A stretch of DNA of 35,760 bases from RBG-16-66-20 sp035308765 (GTDB lineage: Bacteria; Pseudomonadota; Gammaproteobacteria; Burkholderiales; SG8-39), in the NCBI GenBank assembly GCA_035308765.1, contig DATGGA010000098.1, positions 1 to 35,760 on the forward strand. The letters are read 5' to 3'. Below, piece after piece: positions 7,809 to 15,645 of this stretch; position 1 is the first letter of the stretch, and each line of letters begins with the position of its first letter. Both the position numbers and the translations under genes were made by a program. Below the pieces are notes generated by a model. It made no database searches. It saw only the letters and a list, made by a program, of their open reading frames with translations, and was not told the origin of the DNA.

Positions 7809-8786
7809 TTAACGACCCGGCGAGTCGTGCGATACCGTTGTATTGTCGTTGTCGACAGACGGGGCCGCGGACGCAGGCGCCGACACCAGGTTGCGAATCG
7901 GCCAGGACTGCTTCACGCCGCGGATGATTTCACGGGCATCCTTGGCCGCCGGCTGAATATCCCGCAGGGCCTGGGGAACGCTTTCCGATGCGGCCGCGGA
8001 AACGGTGCGCGCGTCCTTCACGACTTCCTGCACGCCGTCCAGGGTGCCGCTGATTTTGAGCAGCAAGCCGGGCAGGGCCTGGTCGAGCTTGACCAGGCTT
8101 TGCTCGGCTTTTCCAGCCATCTGATCGAGTCGTGAAAACGCAGCAGTTGCCTCGCCTAGCGTTCCTTGCGCCTGCACGCCGACCTTTGCGAGGCGGGTGC
8201 GCGTCTCGGAGGCAAGCGCGCGAATTTCCGCCGCCGTTGCCGCGAGGTCGCGGGACGCCGAGCGCGATTCCTGCAGCATCGGGCCAAGACCGTGCTCGCG
8301 ATCGCTCAGCATTCCGGTCAGGGCCTTGACGTCCTCCAGGATGGGCGTGAGACGGTCGATGAGGTCCTGGGCCGTCTGGCTGATGCTGCGGCCCCGGTCG
8401 AAGGCGATTCTGGGGTTGTCGGCCGGCAGCGGCTCGGGACTCCTGCCCGGATGGATTTCCAGGGTGGCCGTCTGCACCACGTCCTCCTTCCTGAGCTCCG
8501 CCCTCGCGTCGGCACGCAGCCGCTGGAAGTCGTCGAGCGGGATCTTTAGCGTCACCAGCACGCTGAGATCGGGTTCCAGGTGAAGGTCCGACACTGCGCC
8601 GATGCGGAATCCGCTCAGCTTCACCGCGGTGCCGGGCGTCAATCCGTTCGCCGAATCGGTGACAAAGTGCAGCGTCGCACTCCTGGAAAATGCGCCATGG
8701 CCGGAGAAGATCGCGGCGAGCAGAGCCGCGGCGAGCGCGAGCGCTACCGAGACCGCAACCAGCGCGCGGCGCCCGATGGCGGTCAT
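7809..8786 (-). CDS. MCE (MlaD-like) domain protein
   Basis: The protein has 325 residues starting at the ATG at 8786, which overlaps the permease stop as ATGA. An N-terminal membrane anchor (about 8-28) is followed by one MCE domain (about 36-115): LHFVTDSANGLTPGTAVKLS, GFRIGAVSDLHL and QTATLEIHPG. The rest to about 290 is alpha-helical and likely coiled, with a low-complexity tail. MCE proteins are periplasmic rings or tubes that carry lipids with an inner-membrane ABC transporter. Its partner is the adjacent MlaE-like permease. No MlaF-type ATPase is visible on either side, so the energy subunit must be encoded elsewhere or be missing. Confidence 0.87.
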   Translation of the reverse strand: MTAIGRRALVAVSVALALAAALLAAIFSGHGAFSRSATLHFVTDSANGLTPGTAVKLSGFRIGAVSDLHLEPDLSVLVTLKIPLDDFQRLRADARAELRKEDVVQTATLEIHPGRSPEPLPADNPRIAFDRGRSISQTAQDLIDRLTPILEDVKALTGMLSDREHGLGPMLQESRSASRDLAATAAEIRALASETRTRLAKVGVQAQGTLGEATAAFSRLDQMAGKAEQSLVKLDQALPGLLLKISGTLDGVQEVVKDARTVSAAASESVPQALRDIQPAAKDAREIIRGVKQSWPIRNLVSAPASAAPSVDNDNTTVSHDSPGR

Positions 8787-9526
8787 GCCGGCACCAGGAG
8801 CGCGGTCATGAGGTCCACGAGCACCACGAACGCGAGGCTGCCGACGGATGCGGCAATGACCGCCTTCGGAATTTCCTTCACCTGCGGATCGATGTGCAGC
8901 CCGTGGTAGCAGGCGATCACTGCGATTCCGGTGCCGAAGATCAACCCCTTGCCCAAGGACAGAGGCACCTGCCACCACTCCGCCGCGCCGAGAAACTGCG
9001 CGAGCTGGGCAAGGACCGGAGTGTCCAGCACGGCCGACATCGCCACCAGCGCGGCCGCTATCGCCGCGTACTCGAAGCAGACGACCAGCAGCAGGGCGGA
9101 AACCGCCACGCCGACGACGCGCGGGAGCACCACCTCATCCTCCTGGGCCGCGTCCCGCCAGACCTCGCTGTCGATCCCGTGTCGCAGGCGCATCAGCGCA
9201 ACTTCCGAAGCGATGGCGGGGCTGCTGCGCAGCACGATGATCAGCGCGGTCGCGATCGGCGCGAGTTCGCGGATGCCGCCCCAGACCACTTCCTTCAGCG
9301 CAAATTCATTGTCGGTGCCGATAAACGACAGCACGAGCGTGACCACCACCGAGCCGAACAGGACGGCGAGCAGCGCCACATACGGCAGCGCCTGCACGCC
9401 CGTGAAATACAGCTGCCTGAGCGCCGCGGCGCGAACCTCCGGCCGGCGCAGCAGCCTGCGCTGCTGCACCGCCTGCGCGAAGGTCGCGCCGTAGCCGAGA
9501 GCGGCCCGCACTGGTGACAAGACCAT
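8783..9526 (-). CDS. MlaE-like ABC transporter permease
   Basis: The protein has 247 residues. I choose the ATG at 9526 because AGGAG sits 7 bases upstream; an ATG 7 bases earlier is in another frame. Five or six hydrophobic segments are visible. The MlaE/YrbE signature is present in divergent form: ELAPIATALIIVLRSSPAIA, then SEVALMRLRHGIDSEVWRDA and VVLPRVVGVAVSALLL. The family moves phospholipids or other hydrophobic molecules between membranes together with an MCE protein. It is translationally coupled to the MCE gene downstream. Sequence divergence from canonical MlaE and absence of an ATPase gene make this an unusual two-gene form. Confidence 0.85.
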   Translation of the reverse strand: MVLSPVRAALGYGATFAQAVQQRRLLRRPEVRAAALRQLYFTGVQALPYVALLAVLFGSVVVTLVLSFIGTDNEFALKEVVWGGIRELAPIATALIIVLRSSPAIASEVALMRLRHGIDSEVWRDAAQEDEVVLPRVVGVAVSALLLVVCFEYAAIAAALVAMSAVLDTPVLAQLAQFLGAAEWWQVPLSLGKGLIFGTGIAVIACYHGLHIDPQVKEIPKAVIAASVGSLAFVVLVDLMTALLVPA

Positions 9527-9750
9527 AGTCCATCTCCTGGATACCGGGAAGCGTGCGCGCATTCGGTGTGTCAGGGGGAGAGGAATTGCAACTAGGTGTA
9601 ACGGTAACGCGCCTTCGTTCCGGCGTACCGCTGAATTCCCGATGGCGCGCCAATTTCCCCATATTTGTGTCGCTCATCGGCGACATTGCAGGGCGTATGG
9701 CCATAGTGCCTCCAAGCAGGCATCGTTGCTCGACTGTCAATCCGCCTGCC
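9527..9750. other. Intergenic region upstream of permease gene
   Basis: This 224-base gap separates the permease start from the small secreted protein stop; both genes lie on the minus strand. It probably contains the promoter of the permease-MCE pair. A TTGACA (minus strand, 9736-9741) is seen but no matching -10 box at proper spacing. A reading frame starting at 9704 with GGAGG upstream runs into the permease in another frame and looks spurious. Confidence 0.4.
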
Positions 9751-10026
9751 TTATTTCGGGTCGCGCACTCCGCCATGACTTGCGCATCCGGACGCGCCTT
9801 TCACCGTATGACGGCCGTCGGCGCAGCGGGTTATCACGGCCTGGCGCGCCTCGCGACCCGTCGCCTTTACTTCGCGGCCGGCGTGGCGGATTTCTTTTCC
9901 TGCCGAACGCTTGGCGTTCACGGCGTCTTCTTTCGCCTCGCTCGCCTTGTCGCCGGCAGATTCGTCCGCATGCGCAAGCGGCATGAATGCAAGAACGAGT
10001 GCGATCGCTCCGATGATTTTTTTCAT
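9751..10026 (-). CDS. Small secreted protein with DUF3761-like C-terminus
   Basis: The protein has 91 residues from the ATG at 10026, preceded by GAAGGAAG. A signal peptide (MKKIIGAIALVLAFMPLAHA) is followed by a charged, helical Lys/Glu/Ala/Arg segment (about 22-62). A C-terminal CADGRHTVKGASGCASHGGV resembles the DUF3761 pattern of a cysteine pair followed by SHHGG. It is likely periplasmic. The function is not known. It lies downstream of the DsbA-fold enzyme, separated by a tandem repeat. Confidence 0.7.
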   Translation of the reverse strand: MKKIIGAIALVLAFMPLAHADESAGDKASEAKEDAVNAKRSAGKEIRHAGREVKATGREARQAVITRCADGRHTVKGASGCASHGGVRDPK

Positions 10027-10066
10027 GATCTTCCTTCGAGTTGGTGTTGATGAAAGTCGCAGCGGC

Positions 10067-10138
10067 TCCTTCACGCCCGGAGGGCGTCCTTCACGCCCGG
10101 AGGGCGTCCTTCACCCCCGGAGGGCGTCCTTCACGAAC
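10067..10138. repeat. Tandem 20-bp repeat, three full copies plus part of a fourth
   Basis: Units start at 10067, 10087 and 10107, each reading TCCTTCACGCCCGGAGGGCG, with one G-to-C change in the third. A partial fourth unit (TCCTTCACG) runs into the coding end of the DsbA-fold gene. Each unit holds a short palindrome (CGCCC-GGA-GGGCG). The array seems to be a duplication of the 3' end of that gene, including its stop region, since the reverse complement encodes KDALRG and the stop. Confidence 0.85.
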
Positions 10139-10704
10139 TCCAGGCGGTCCTGGCCGAAGAACATCTGCCCGCCCACGAACATGGTGGGCGCGCCGAATAC
10201 GCCGCGCTGTACGGCCTCCTCGGTGTTGGCGATCAGCTTCGCCTTCACCGCCGGGTCGGCGACCATGAGCGTGAAGTCGGCGGCGTCGAAGCGCTCTTTC
10301 GTCAGGGTCGCCGCGAATTCGCTCGAATTGCCGAGGTCGCGCCCCTCGGCCCACATGGTCCTGTAGACGACGTCCACGTAGCGCAGGAAGCGCGCGGGCT
10401 CGCGCATCTGGTAGCCGGCCGCGCCGCGCATCAGCGTGAGCGTGTTGGCGGGGAAATTCGGCGGCACGTTGAGCGGCACGCCGTAGCGCCGCGCCCATTG
10501 CGTCATGTCCAGCCACATCCAGCGGCCCTTGGGCGCGATCGTCACCGGGCTCTGGTTGCCGGTGGCCTTGAACACGCCGCCCAGCAGCATCGGCCGCCAC
10601 ACGATCTCGGCGCGGCACTCCATGGCGATCGCCGGCAACTGCGTCCAGGCGAGGTAGGCCGTCGGGCTGCCGAAATCGAAGAAAAATTCGATTTTCTTGT
10701 CCAT
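10111..10704 (-). CDS. 2-hydroxychromene-2-carboxylate isomerase-like DsbA-fold protein
   Basis: The protein has 197 residues from the ATG at 10704. It matches the HCCA isomerase/kappa-GST branch of the thioredoxin fold: FFFDFGSPTAYLA with the active Ser13 in place of a CxxC pair, WRPMLLGGVFKATG, and a C-terminal GVFGAPTMFVGGQMFFGQDR containing the cis-proline. The known family reaction is glutathione-dependent isomerisation in naphthalene breakdown. Here it is divergent from a Rieske oxygenase, with only 23 bases between start codons, which fits a role in aromatic catabolism. The true substrate is unproven. Its 3' end lies in a tandem repeat. Confidence 0.88.
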   Translation of the reverse strand: MDKKIEFFFDFGSPTAYLAWTQLPAIAMECRAEIVWRPMLLGGVFKATGNQSPVTIAPKGRWMWLDMTQWARRYGVPLNVPPNFPANTLTLMRGAAGYQMREPARFLRYVDVVYRTMWAEGRDLGNSSEFAATLTKERFDAADFTLMVADPAVKAKLIANTEEAVQRGVFGAPTMFVGGQMFFGQDRLEFVKDALRG

Positions 10705-10727
10705 GGTTCAAAGGTAGCATCCCCGAC

Positions 10728-12023
10728 ATGCTGAGCGCCACCGACAACGAGATCCTGGTCCGCACCGATGCCGGCACGCCCATGGGCGAGTATTTCCGGC
10801 GCTACTGGCTGCCGGTCGCGCTCTGCAGCGACATGCCGGGGCCGGACAGCCCGCCGGTCCGCGTCAAGGTGATGGGCGAGGAGCTGGTCGCCTTCCGCGA
10901 CACGCAGGGCCGCGTCGGGCTGATGGAGCCGCGCTGCGCGCACCGCGGCACCAGCCTCTTTTTCGGGCGCAACGAGGATTGCGGCCTGCGCTGCGTCCAC
11001 CACGGCTGGAAATACGACGTCGCCGGCAAGTGCGTGGACATGCCCAACGTCGCGCCCGGCGCGGCGATGCACGGCAAGATTTCCATCAAGGCCTACCCGA
11101 CGCAGGAATTCGGCGACATGGTCTGGGCCTACCTGGGCCCCTGGGAATTCAAGCCCGAACTGCCGCAGCTCGAGCACGGCCTGCTGCCGGCCTCGCAGCG
11201 CTACGTCACCAAGCGCCTGCAGCAGTGCAACTGGGCGCAGTCCATGGACGGCGCGGTGGACACGGCGCATTTTTCCTTCCTGCACATGCCGGCGCCGTCG
11301 TTCAAGTCCAATGTCGCCGCCAACATCGCCGCCGACGAGAACCGCATCCGCTGGATGCGCAACGACCCGATGCCGCGGTTCACCATCCTCGATCACGAGG
11401 TCGGCTTCGTGGTGGGCGGCGCGCGCAAGGCGGACGGCGGGGAACTCTACTGGCGCATCACGCAGTTCATGCTGCCGACGCACTCCATCACTCCCGCGGC
11501 CATGCCTGGCGAGGTCTACTACGGCTACACCTGGGTGCCGGTGGACGACGAGTCCTGCTGGATCTACATCTATGCATGGCATCCCGACCGGCCGATCACC
11601 GCCGAGGAGCGCGCCAGGTTCGAGAAGGGCGGCTTCGGCCAGTTCGCCGAGCTCGGGCCCGGCTACGTGCCGCTGCGCAACCGCTCGAACGACTACCTGA
11701 TCAGCCGCGAAGAGCAGAGGACCGTTTCCTTCACGGGCATCCGCGGCATCGCCGAGCAGGACACCATGGCGCAGGAAAGCCAGGGCCTGATCGCCGACCG
11801 CACGCGCGAGAACCTCACGCCCACCGATATCGGCGTGGTCCACTTCCGGCGCCTGATGCTCAAGGAGGCGAAGGCGCTGCGCGAGGGCAGGGAGCCCGCC
11901 GCCGCGCAGCGGCACGAAAGCTACCGCCTGCGTTCGGGCGGCGCGGTGCTTTCCTCCGAACTTTCCTTCGAGGAAGTCATGAAGCGACGCTTCGGCAGCG
12001 CTTCGGGGAAGGTGACGTCATGA
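10728..12023 (+). CDS. Rieske [2Fe-2S] ring-hydroxylating oxygenase, catalytic subunit (phthalate dioxygenase-like)
   Basis: The protein has 431 residues. The Rieske cluster ligands are complete: C70-A-H72 in EPRCAHRG and C89-x2-H92 in RCVHHGWKYD. The mononuclear iron site follows the pattern in MDGAVDTAHFSFLH (Asp178, His181, His186). The N-terminal YWLPVALCSDMPGPDSPP and the single-subunit length fit the phthalate 4,5-dioxygenase/demethylase type, which needs a separate reductase. No reductase gene is present here. The stop overlaps the start of the MipA-like gene (ATGA), so they are translationally coupled, and a Bug protein follows. This suggests uptake and oxidation of one aromatic compound. 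Confidence 0.92.
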   Translation: MLSATDNEILVRTDAGTPMGEYFRRYWLPVALCSDMPGPDSPPVRVKVMGEELVAFRDTQGRVGLMEPRCAHRGTSLFFGRNEDCGLRCVHHGWKYDVAGKCVDMPNVAPGAAMHGKISIKAYPTQEFGDMVWAYLGPWEFKPELPQLEHGLLPASQRYVTKRLQQCNWAQSMDGAVDTAHFSFLHMPAPSFKSNVAANIAADENRIRWMRNDPMPRFTILDHEVGFVVGGARKADGGELYWRITQFMLPTHSITPAAMPGEVYYGYTWVPVDDESCWIYIYAWHPDRPITAEERARFEKGGFGQFAELGPGYVPLRNRSNDYLISREEQRTVSFTGIRGIAEQDTMAQESQGLIADRTRENLTPTDIGVVHFRRLMLKEAKALREGREPAAAQRHESYRLRSGGAVLSSELSFEEVMKRRFGSASGKVTS

Positions 12024-12799
12024 ACGGAATCGGCCCTGTGAGAACGCTCCTGCTCGCAGGGCTGCTGGTCCTGTGCTGCGCGGGGCCCGCCCGCGCGCAG
12101 ACGGCGGAGCCTTCGTCCGGCTGGCATGGAACGGTCGGCGCAGGCCCCGTGTTCATACCGAAGTACGCCGGCGGCAGCCGCCTCGAGGCGCTGCCCCTGC
12201 CCATCGCCTACGTCGACTACGACGACTGGTTCTACGTGAACCTGTTCCGCGCCGGCGCCTATGCCTGGAGCACGGCGGACAAGAAAACCGGCGTCGCCTT
12301 CGCCGTCGAGCCGCGCCTCGGCTTCACCTCGGGCGACGGCGCGAAACTCGCCGGCATGCAGACGCGGCGCGACAGCCTGCAGGGCGGCCCGACCTTCGAC
12401 ACGGAAGGCGGCTGGGGTTCGCTCAGCGTCGGCTATTTCACGGACCTCACCGGCGCCAGCCACGGCGGCTACCTCGACGCCTTGTACAACAAGACCCTCG
12501 TCAAGGACGAGCGCTGGACCCTGAACGGCTCGCTGCAGGCGACCAGGCTGGATTCGAAGATCACCAACTATTACTTCGGCGTGCGTGCCGGGGAAGTCAC
12601 GCCGACCCGCGCCTTCTACCAGCCCGGCGCGACGACCAACATCACCCTGTGGCTGACGGGCCAGTACAACCTGAGCGCCCGCAACGCGCTGATGTTCGGC
12701 GCCAACGTTACGCGGCTCGGCGGCGCCGCGACCGGCAGTCCGATCGTCGAGCGGCGGGACGCGCCGCTGCTCTACATCGGCCTGGGCTGGAACCTCTGA
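12020..12799 (+). CDS. MipA/OmpV family outer membrane protein
   Basis: The protein has 259 residues beginning with a signal peptide that ends at ARAQ (about residue 26). It has alternating beta-strand pattern and family features: GTVGAGPVFIPKYAGGSRLEA near the N-terminus, YVDYDDWFYVNLFRAGAYAW, SLSVGYFTDLTGASHGGYLD, TRAFYQPGATTN, and a terminal aromatic strand LLYIGLGWNL. MipA/OmpV proteins are outer membrane barrels; some take part in murein synthesis scaffolds or in small-molecule permeation. Here its coupling with a Rieske oxygenase and a Bug protein suggests an uptake role for the same substrate, which is an inference. Confidence 0.88.
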   Translation: MNGIGPVRTLLLAGLLVLCCAGPARAQTAEPSSGWHGTVGAGPVFIPKYAGGSRLEALPLPIAYVDYDDWFYVNLFRAGAYAWSTADKKTGVAFAVEPRLGFTSGDGAKLAGMQTRRDSLQGGPTFDTEGGWGSLSVGYFTDLTGASHGGYLDALYNKTLVKDERWTLNGSLQATRLDSKITNYYFGVRAGEVTPTRAFYQPGATTNITLWLTGQYNLSARNALMFGANVTRLGGAATGSPIVERRDAPLLYIGLGWNL

Positions 12800-12801
12800 G
12801 G

Positions 12802-13752
12802 GTGAAAATTTTCCGTCTCGCCGTTCTTCTCTTCTGCGCTCCGGCCTTCGCGCAGGACTATCCCGCCAGGCCCGTCACCGCGATCATCCCGTTCTCCACC
12901 GGCAGCGCGAGCGACGTCATCGCGCGCATCGTGCTGGATCGCATGGCGGCTTCGATGGGCAAGCGCTTCGTCGTCGACAACCGTCCCGCCGCCGGCGGCG
13001 TCGCGGGCACGCTCACCGCGAGCAAGGCCGAGCCGGACGGCTACACCATCGTCATGGCCGCCGCGGGGCCGACCGTCGTCAACAAGATCCTCAACCCGGA
13101 CCTGGGCTACGACCCGGAGAAGGACTTCGCGCCGATCTCGCTCTACGCCACCATGCCGAACGTCGTGTGCGTGAGCGCCTGGCTGCCGGTCGCCACGCTC
13201 AAGGAACTCATCGACTACGTGCGCAAGACTCCCAACGTGCCCTACAGCTCGGTCGGCAACGGCAGCTCGCAGCACCTGGCCGGCGCGATGTTCGAGCAGA
13301 TGGTCGGCGCGCACATGGAGCACGTGCCTTACCGCATCACCTCGCAGCTGCAGAGCGACCTGATCTCGGGCACCGTGCCGGTGAGCTTCCAGCTCCTGCC
13401 CAACGTCATCGGCCAGATCAAGGCCAGGCAGGTGCTGGCGCTCGCCGTCGCCGGCGACAGGCGCCTCGCCGCGCTGCCCGATGTCCCGACCGCCGCCGAG
13501 GCCGGCCTCAAAGGTTACGAATCCGCCGCCTGGTTCGGCTTCCTCGCGCCAAAGGGCACGCCCCGCGCGCCCATCGACCGGCTGAACAAGGAAATCGCCG
13601 CCGCCATCGCCGATCCCGCCGTGCGCGGCCGCTTCACCGACTTCGGCGCCGAGCCGGTCTCCTCCACGCCGGAAGAGTTCGGGAAATTCATCTCCGCCGA
13701 GGTCGTGAAATGGCGCGAGATCGTCACCAAGGGCGGCATCACGCTCGAATAA
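12802..13752 (+). CDS. Bug family substrate-binding protein
   Basis: The protein has 316 residues from a GTG at 12802, two bases after the MipA stop. The signal peptide is short (VKIFRLAVLLFCAPAFAQ). Typical Bug elements follow: YPARPVTAIIPFSTGSASDV, DNRPAAGGVAGTLTASKAEP, DGYTIVM, HVPYRITSQLQSDLISGTVP and LAALPDVPTAAEAGLKGY. The first loop has STGSASD where most members have PGGxxD, so the ligand site is altered. Its C-terminal KGTPRAPIDRLNKEIAAAIA closely resembles the broken fragment at 15537. Operon position after Rieske and MipA genes suggests the ligand is an aromatic acid, by inference. Confidence 0.92.
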   Translation: MKIFRLAVLLFCAPAFAQDYPARPVTAIIPFSTGSASDVIARIVLDRMAASMGKRFVVDNRPAAGGVAGTLTASKAEPDGYTIVMAAAGPTVVNKILNPDLGYDPEKDFAPISLYATMPNVVCVSAWLPVATLKELIDYVRKTPNVPYSSVGNGSSQHLAGAMFEQMVGAHMEHVPYRITSQLQSDLISGTVPVSFQLLPNVIGQIKARQVLALAVAGDRRLAALPDVPTAAEAGLKGYESAAWFGFLAPKGTPRAPIDRLNKEIAAAIADPAVRGRFTDFGAEPVSSTPEEFGKFISAEVVKWREIVTKGGITLE

Positions 13753-13777
13753 ACGCGGGCTGCGCTAGGATCGGCGC

Positions 13778-14527
13778 ATGTTCCTGCACTCGGCCGCGCG
13801 CATCTTGATGATCGGTGGCCTGCTCGTTGCCGTGGCGGGCTGGTGGATGAAGGGCGTGCTCCCCGATCCCGCGAAGCTGCAGCTCGATGAGCTGAACGAG
13901 CCCGTGCAGACGCGCGTGCGTAAGCCGCCGATCGACACGCAGGTGAACGGCGTCGACTACCGCATCCAGCCGCGCTACGCCTACGAGCTGAACGCCGTCG
14001 TCGTCAGCCTGCATCACTCCGATTCCTGGTGGGACTATGCGCACAAGGAGTGGGGCGACCATGTCAACGTGATGGACCTGTGCGTCGCCTGGGGCGACAG
14101 CGTGAGGAGCGGCGCCTACCGCGACGTGAGCTTCGACAACAGCCAGTGGGAATGCCACTGGAGCTACCGCTCCGAGCGGGCGATGAAATTCTTCAAAAAC
14201 GAGCAGGTCTCGAACAACCACATCGTCACCGACGATCCTTCGCTCGCCAGGGCGCTGCTCAACATCCACGTCGGCGACCAGATCCGGCTGCGCGGCTACC
14301 TCGTGGACTACACCACCTTCAAGGACGGCCGCGCCCTCGGCACGCGCGTGAGCAGCGAAACGCGCACCGACACCGGCCCCGGCGCCTGCGAAGTGCTCTA
14401 CATCGACGGCTTCGAGCAGTCCGGCTCGCCCAACCGCGGCTGGCGCATCGCCCAGTGGGCCGGCCTGGGCGCGCTGCTCCTTGGGCTCGTGCTGTGGATG
14501 TTCCTGCCGATGCGCGTGGACGATTAA
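13778..14527 (+). CDS. Hypothetical membrane-anchored periplasmic protein
   Basis: The protein has 249 residues with two membrane segments, one near the N-terminus (about 9-28) and one near the end (about 224-245, WAGLGALLLGLVLWMFLP). The domain between is probably periplasmic, with a conserved-looking core such as HHSDSWWDYAHKEWGDHVN, DLCVAWGD and WECHWSYRSERAM with one cysteine in each of the last two. I do not recognise a named family. It sits between two Bug genes with 25 and 33 bases spacing, so it may be in the same operon, though it need not share their task. Confidence 0.65.
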   Translation: MFLHSAARILMIGGLLVAVAGWWMKGVLPDPAKLQLDELNEPVQTRVRKPPIDTQVNGVDYRIQPRYAYELNAVVVSLHHSDSWWDYAHKEWGDHVNVMDLCVAWGDSVRSGAYRDVSFDNSQWECHWSYRSERAMKFFKNEQVSNNHIVTDDPSLARALLNIHVGDQIRLRGYLVDYTTFKDGRALGTRVSSETRTDTGPGACEVLYIDGFEQSGSPNRGWRIAQWAGLGALLLGLVLWMFLPMRVDD

Positions 14528-14560
14528 ACTTCAGTCCATAACGAAAACAGGGGAGGGGAC

Positions 14561-15532
14561 ATGAAGCTTTCGCGAGGAATTCTGTTCGCCGTTCTGTTCG
14601 GTTGCGTGCTCGCCGCGGGGGCGCAAAGCTATCCGGTGCGGCCGATCACGCTGGTCGTGCCGTTCTCGGCGGGCGGGCCCACCGATACCATCGCGCGCAT
14701 CATGGCCGCGCGCATGACCGTCGCAATCGGCCAGACGGTGGTCGTCGACAACACCACCGGCGCCGGAGGCAGCATCGGCGTCGGCCGGGTCGTCAAGTCC
14801 GCGCCCGACGGCTACACGATCGGCATCGGCCACATCGGCACGCACGTGGTCAACGGCGCGATCTACCCGCTTACCTACGACCTGCTGACCGACCTCGAGC
14901 CGGTGGCGATGATCGCCACCAACCCGCAGATCCTGGTCGCCAAGAACGCGATTCCCGCGAAGAACCTGAAGGAATTCCTCGTCTGGGAAAAGGCCAACCA
15001 GGACAAGGCGTCGGTCGGCACGGGCGGCGCCGGCACGCCGGGGCACGTGAGCGCCGTGTACTTCCAGAACGTCACCGGCACCAAGCCGCAGATCATCCAC
15101 TACCGCGGCGCGGCCCCGGCGATGCAGGACCTGCTCTCCGGCCAGATCGACTTCATGTTCGACCAGGCCGCGAACTCCCTGCCGCAGGTTCGCGCCGGCA
15201 GGGTGCACGCCCTCGCCGTGACCGCGAAGACGCGTCTCACCGCCGCCCCCGACATCCCGACCGTGGACGAAGCCGGCCTGCCGAACTTCTACATGGCTGT
15301 CTGGCACGGCATCTGGGCGCCGAAAGGCACGCCGCAGCCCATCATCAACAAAATCAACGCCGCAATCGTCGAAGCCCTGGCCGATCCCGCCGTCCGCGCG
15401 AAACTCGCCGACCTCGGCCAGGAAATCCCGCCGCGGGAGCAGCAGACCCCGGAAGCGCTTCGTGCTCACCACAAGGCCGAGATCGAGAAGTGGTGGCCGA
15501 TCGTCAAGCAGGCCGGGATCAAGGTCGAATAG
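14561..15532 (+). CDS. Bug family substrate-binding protein
   Basis: The protein has 323 residues; GGGGAGGGGAC precedes the ATG at 14561. The signal peptide is MKLSRGILFAVLFGCVLAAGA, then SYPVRPITLVVPFSAGGPTD, DNTTGAGGSIGVGRV, APDGYTIGIGHIG, HYRGAAPAMQDLLSGQIDFM, LTAAPDIPTVDEAGLPNFY and KGTPQPIINKINAAIVEAL. The AGGPTD ligand loop is standard, unlike that of the gene at 12802. It is the last intact gene before the AT-rich island, and the remains of a further Bug gene follow immediately. Confidence 0.93.
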   Translation: MKLSRGILFAVLFGCVLAAGAQSYPVRPITLVVPFSAGGPTDTIARIMAARMTVAIGQTVVVDNTTGAGGSIGVGRVVKSAPDGYTIGIGHIGTHVVNGAIYPLTYDLLTDLEPVAMIATNPQILVAKNAIPAKNLKEFLVWEKANQDKASVGTGGAGTPGHVSAVYFQNVTGTKPQIIHYRGAAPAMQDLLSGQIDFMFDQAANSLPQVRAGRVHALAVTAKTRLTAAPDIPTVDEAGLPNFYMAVWHGIWAPKGTPQPIINKINAAIVEALADPAVRAKLADLGQEIPPREQQTPEALRAHHKAEIEKWWPIVKQAGIKVE

Positions 15533-15536
15533 AGCC

Positions 15537-15638
15537 TCGCGTGGCACACCCCGCGCGTCCTTCGATCGGCTGGACAAAGCAATCGCCGCGACTATCGTCT
15601 GCCCCACTGTGCATGGCCGCTTCATCGATCGCGAGTTG
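15537..15638 (+). pseudogene. Fragment of a Bug gene C-terminus at island boundary
   Basis: In the frame beginning TCG at 15537, the sequence reads SRGTPRASFDRLDKAIAATI followed by VCPTVHGRFIDRE. This aligns with KGTPRAPIDRLNKEIAAAIA and DPAVRGRFTDFGAE of the Bug protein at 12802-13752. Only about 33 residues remain; there is no 5' part, and the similarity ends near 15638 where AT-rich sequence starts. The best reading is the relic of a fourth Bug gene cut by deletion or by arrival of the island. Confidence 0.65.
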
Positions 15639-15645
15639 TCTTTAG

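Noticed and set aside
9306..9704. Minus-strand frame starting with ATG at 9704 after GGAGG
   Set aside because: It enters the permease gene in a different frame and its translation becomes Arg/Ala-rich without any motif. The permease start at 9526 has its own ribosome site.
10067..10138. Short direct repeats as a possible CRISPR array
   Set aside because: The units are contiguous with no spacers and no cas genes are present.
10542..11915. 457-residue minus-strand frame opposite the Rieske gene
   Set aside because: The plus strand carries full Rieske and iron motifs; the antisense has none.
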